From Alphaproteobacteria bacterium (lineage in GTDB: Bacteria; Pseudomonadota; Alphaproteobacteria; Rhizobiales; Methyloligellaceae), in assembly GCA_016869535.1 (NCBI GenBank), contig VGDX01000010.1, forward strand, positions 1 through 64,000: a stretch of 64,000 nt of DNA, in the 5' to 3' direction. Positions within the stretch are counted from its first letter, which is position 1; each line of letters begins with the position of its first letter. The notes under the pieces were generated by a model. It ran no database searches, was not told the DNA's origin, and saw nothing but the letters and a program-made list of their open reading frames with translations. Below, piece after piece: positions 62,623-64,000 of the stretch. The position numbers and the translations under genes were made by a program.

Positions 62623-62726
62623 CCTTGTCATCGCCCGGCTTGACCGGGCGATCCAGTAACCAACGTGCTGCCCGTAGCGCGAGGACAGGGGGTTACTGGA
62701 TGCCCGCTTTCGCGGGCATGACAAGG
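62623..62726. repeat. Mosaic palindromic repeat
   Basis: Outer arms CCTTGTCAT and ATGACAAGG frame CGCCCGG-CTTGA-CCGGGCG and TGCCCGC-TTTC-GCGGGCA hairpins, and CCAGTAACC pairs with GGTTACTGG. Each arm thus has its own hairpin plus the long-range pairing. This arrangement is a dispersed intergenic repeat in many Hyphomicrobiales. Weaker copies are at 57880-57925 and 58650-58710. Confidence 0.85.
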
Positions 62727-62854
62727 TCAGTGATGCACGCCCAGACAACCACAAGTCGTATCAGGTTGTATAAGAATAGAGGACTCGTCTAGGTTGCGAA
62801 TCAGATACAACGCCTTCAGCCTTTTGGAATTCCATTCTCGGAGGAAAAACGGCT

Positions 62855-63019
62855 ATGGCTGAGTATCGTAGGCGCAAGACGGGTAGCGACACCTGGCATT
62901 GGTGCCGCAATTGCCATCTCGATCCCAAGTCGGATTACGACACGCGCGACAAGCGGCCTGACTACGACCTTTGCAATCACTGCAAGGCCAAGGAAAAGAA
63001 TAACGATTGCCGCACCTAG
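62855..63019 (+). CDS. 54-residue Cys-rich zinc-ribbon-like protein
   Basis: The frame starts with ATG at 62855 with GGAGG upstream, and reads MAEYRRRKTGSDTWHWCRNC, ending in DLCNHCKAKEKNNDC. The CxxC...CxxC spacing suggests a small zinc ribbon. Similar short proteins with the GSDTWHWC core are common in Hyphomicrobiales but have no known role. It overlaps the convergent next gene by 4 bp. Confidence 0.8.
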   Translation: MAEYRRRKTGSDTWHWCRNCHLDPKSDYDTRDKRPDYDLCNHCKAKEKNNDCRT

Positions 63020-63168
63020 CGCGACTGTTTGGGGTGGCCGTACCAGCGGTGCAGCAGTTCGGTCATTAGACCGAGAATGGATTGCATCTCCGGAATATTA
63101 TGTGCCCGGCGAGCCGCTTCGAGCCGATTGTCGAGGTCTTTCCATCGCAGATAAGCCGACGTAGTCAT
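63016..63168 (-). CDS. 50-residue protein of unknown function
   Basis: The product begins MTTSAYLRWKDLDNRLEAAR and is mostly helical with LLHRWYGHPKQSR at the end. GGAGG lies 7 nt before the ATG at 63168; a longer frame extends to 63222 without support. It converges on the zinc-ribbon gene. No family recognised. Confidence 0.6.
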   Translation of the reverse strand: MTTSAYLRWKDLDNRLEAARRAHNIPEMQSILGLMTELLHRWYGHPKQSR

Positions 63169-63416
63169 GATCATCCTCCGTGGTGTTAGGAGGACGATCA
63201 ACTGTATCGACACGCGCGGCAACGCACAGGCTATGCAGCATGGGCAGACGACGATAGCTGCGACATTCAGGCGAAAACCGGAATCCAGAGCGACACGCTC
63301 TGTGATTTCCTCAAGAAATTGTCGATAGGAGCAGGCTAGAATTGCGTTTTCAGCATGAAGCCCAGATGAACGGGCGGAGGCGATATCTGGCTACGGTTGT
63401 CTGCAACCCGGGAACG

Positions 63417-64000
63417 CTACGCCTTTGCGACTCTACGTTTCCGTTCTGGCTTCGCGGCAACGGCAAGCGGTGCGACCAGTTTTTCGTATAGGCCAAACAA
63501 ATGTTCTACGCGCTCGCGGTCACCCTCGAAGGACTTTGAGCGATAAAGCCTGTCTACCGCGTTGTCCACGTCACGGTGCGCTTGACGCAACCGGGCGGGC
63601 ATCACGTCGGGATCGTACAAATCCGCCAAAGATGCGTCTTCGATAATTGAGCGAGCGTCAATCACCGCCTGACCCAGTGTTATGAGTCTCGCACGTGTCG
63701 ATTCGTTGATTTCCGGAACAGGAAAGGGATTGTAGACAATCCCACCAGAATATTGAAAACGGCTTTCAAGACGCCCACCGATATTGCGGAGCCAGGACAT
63801 ATGCATGCGCGAGGACAAGATGGCGAATAGATCAAGCGTTGCGTCGAGAACGACCAGGAGCTTGTTACTGGGAATAGCAGGAGGTTCAATCCATCCGATT
63901 GGCAGATATTCGCGATGTTCCGAACTAACTTCAGGTAACGCGAGAAATGGAGTATCCGGTATAACTGTCACATGATACCGAGTTGGATTTGACGCGAGTT
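63417..64000 (-). CDS. MmeI-like DNA methyltransferase, C-terminal part (runs off window)
   Basis: The frame is open to the right edge, so the start and catalytic domain are outside. What is seen is the C-terminal target-recognition and helical region of MmeI/YeeA-type methyltransferases: PEVSSEHREYLPIGWIEPP, LFAILSSRMHMSWLRNIGGRLESRFQYS, GIVYNPFPVPEI, LADLYDPDVMPARLRQAHRDVDNAVDRLYRSKSF and RVEHLFGLYEKLV. These are found in type IIG and related single-chain enzymes, as well as phage-defence methyltransferases. The end is intact with a basic tail (KPERKRRVAKA). A GTG at 63971 is only an internal codon. Confidence 0.88.
   Translation of the reverse strand, partial: LASNPTRYHVTVIPDTPFLALPEVSSEHREYLPIGWIEPPAIPSNKLLVVLDATLDLFAILSSRMHMSWLRNIGGRLESRFQYSGGIVYNPFPVPEINESTRARLITLGQAVIDARSIIEDASLADLYDPDVMPARLRQAHRDVDNAVDRLYRSKSFEGDRERVEHLFGLYEKLVAPLAVAAKPERKRRVAKA

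Overview
The window is a high-GC chromosomal segment of an alphaproteobacterium, most likely Hyphomicrobiales (Rhizobiales). The main evidence is a two-piece, circularly permuted tmRNA gene of the alphaproteobacterial type (tag ANDNYAEARLAA), an alpha-type SspB next to it, the fumC/ribbon-helix-helix pair, ilvBNC, a leuA with a leucine leader peptide, and mosaic palindromic repeats of the kind common in this order. Two genes of the 'quinoprotein relay' type and a Calvin-cycle sugar-phosphate operon suggest a methylotrophic or facultatively autotrophic lifestyle. Neither a quinoprotein dehydrogenase nor RuBisCO lies in the window, so this is inference.

Layout. 1-1.2 kb: a 3'-truncated DNA methyltransferase and an apparently gene-free stretch with a hairpin. 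1.2-9.5 kb: a secreted protein, a hemolysin III-family membrane protein, an FAD-linked lactate/glycolate-type oxidase, a giant AsmA-family protein, and fumC with a ribbon-helix-helix gene. 9.6-15 kb: an HWE-type sensor kinase, sspB, ssrA (tmRNA), a PepSY protein, thyA-folA and a higBA toxin-antitoxin pair with a nearly leaderless promoter. 15-21.8 kb: hflK-hflC-DUF2065-degP-miaA, all on one strand and facing kup. 22-30.3 kb: branched-chain amino-acid synthesis (ilvB, ilvN, ilvC, then leuA behind an attenuator-like leader), separated by a Cys-rich secreted protein, tandem DUF2165 membrane proteins and a secreted protein; a tRNA-Lys follows.

30.3-40.5 kb: the SoxYZ-like/metallohydrolase relay pair, then the most interesting locus, a four-gene operon (32939-37408). 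It encodes a soluble multi-PAS PP2C phosphatase, a SiaB-like kinase, a SiaC-like phosphoprotein and, in place of the diguanylate cyclase SiaD, a class III nucleotidyl cyclase with adenylate-cyclase residues. Downstream are a DUF2269 protein, a lipid kinase and a D-amino-acid transaminase. 40.5-46.1 kb: a complete late biotin pathway (bioB, bioF, a BioH-like esterase, bioC, bioA, bioD). 46.2-51.1 kb: a peptide-type ABC importer lacking its ATPase genes. 51.1-58.6 kb: glpX-prk-tkt-gap-pgk-rpe, with a class II-like (plant/cyanobacterial style) phosphoribulokinase and a GlpX missing canonical metal-site residues. 58.7-64 kb: ccdA, thiD, a fumarylacetoacetase-family gene, a candidate structured RNA with a strong terminator, a fructosamine-kinase-family gene carrying what looks like an in-frame palindromic insertion, a mosaic palindromic repeat, two very small genes, and the C-terminal part of an MmeI-like DNA methyltransferase running off the right edge.

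Most of the window is ordinary core metabolism. The points most worth following are the Sia-like switch wired to a cyclase, the prk/glpX variants without RuBisCO in view, the leuA leader, the ssrA-sspB adjacency, and the candidate RNA near 61.6 kb.
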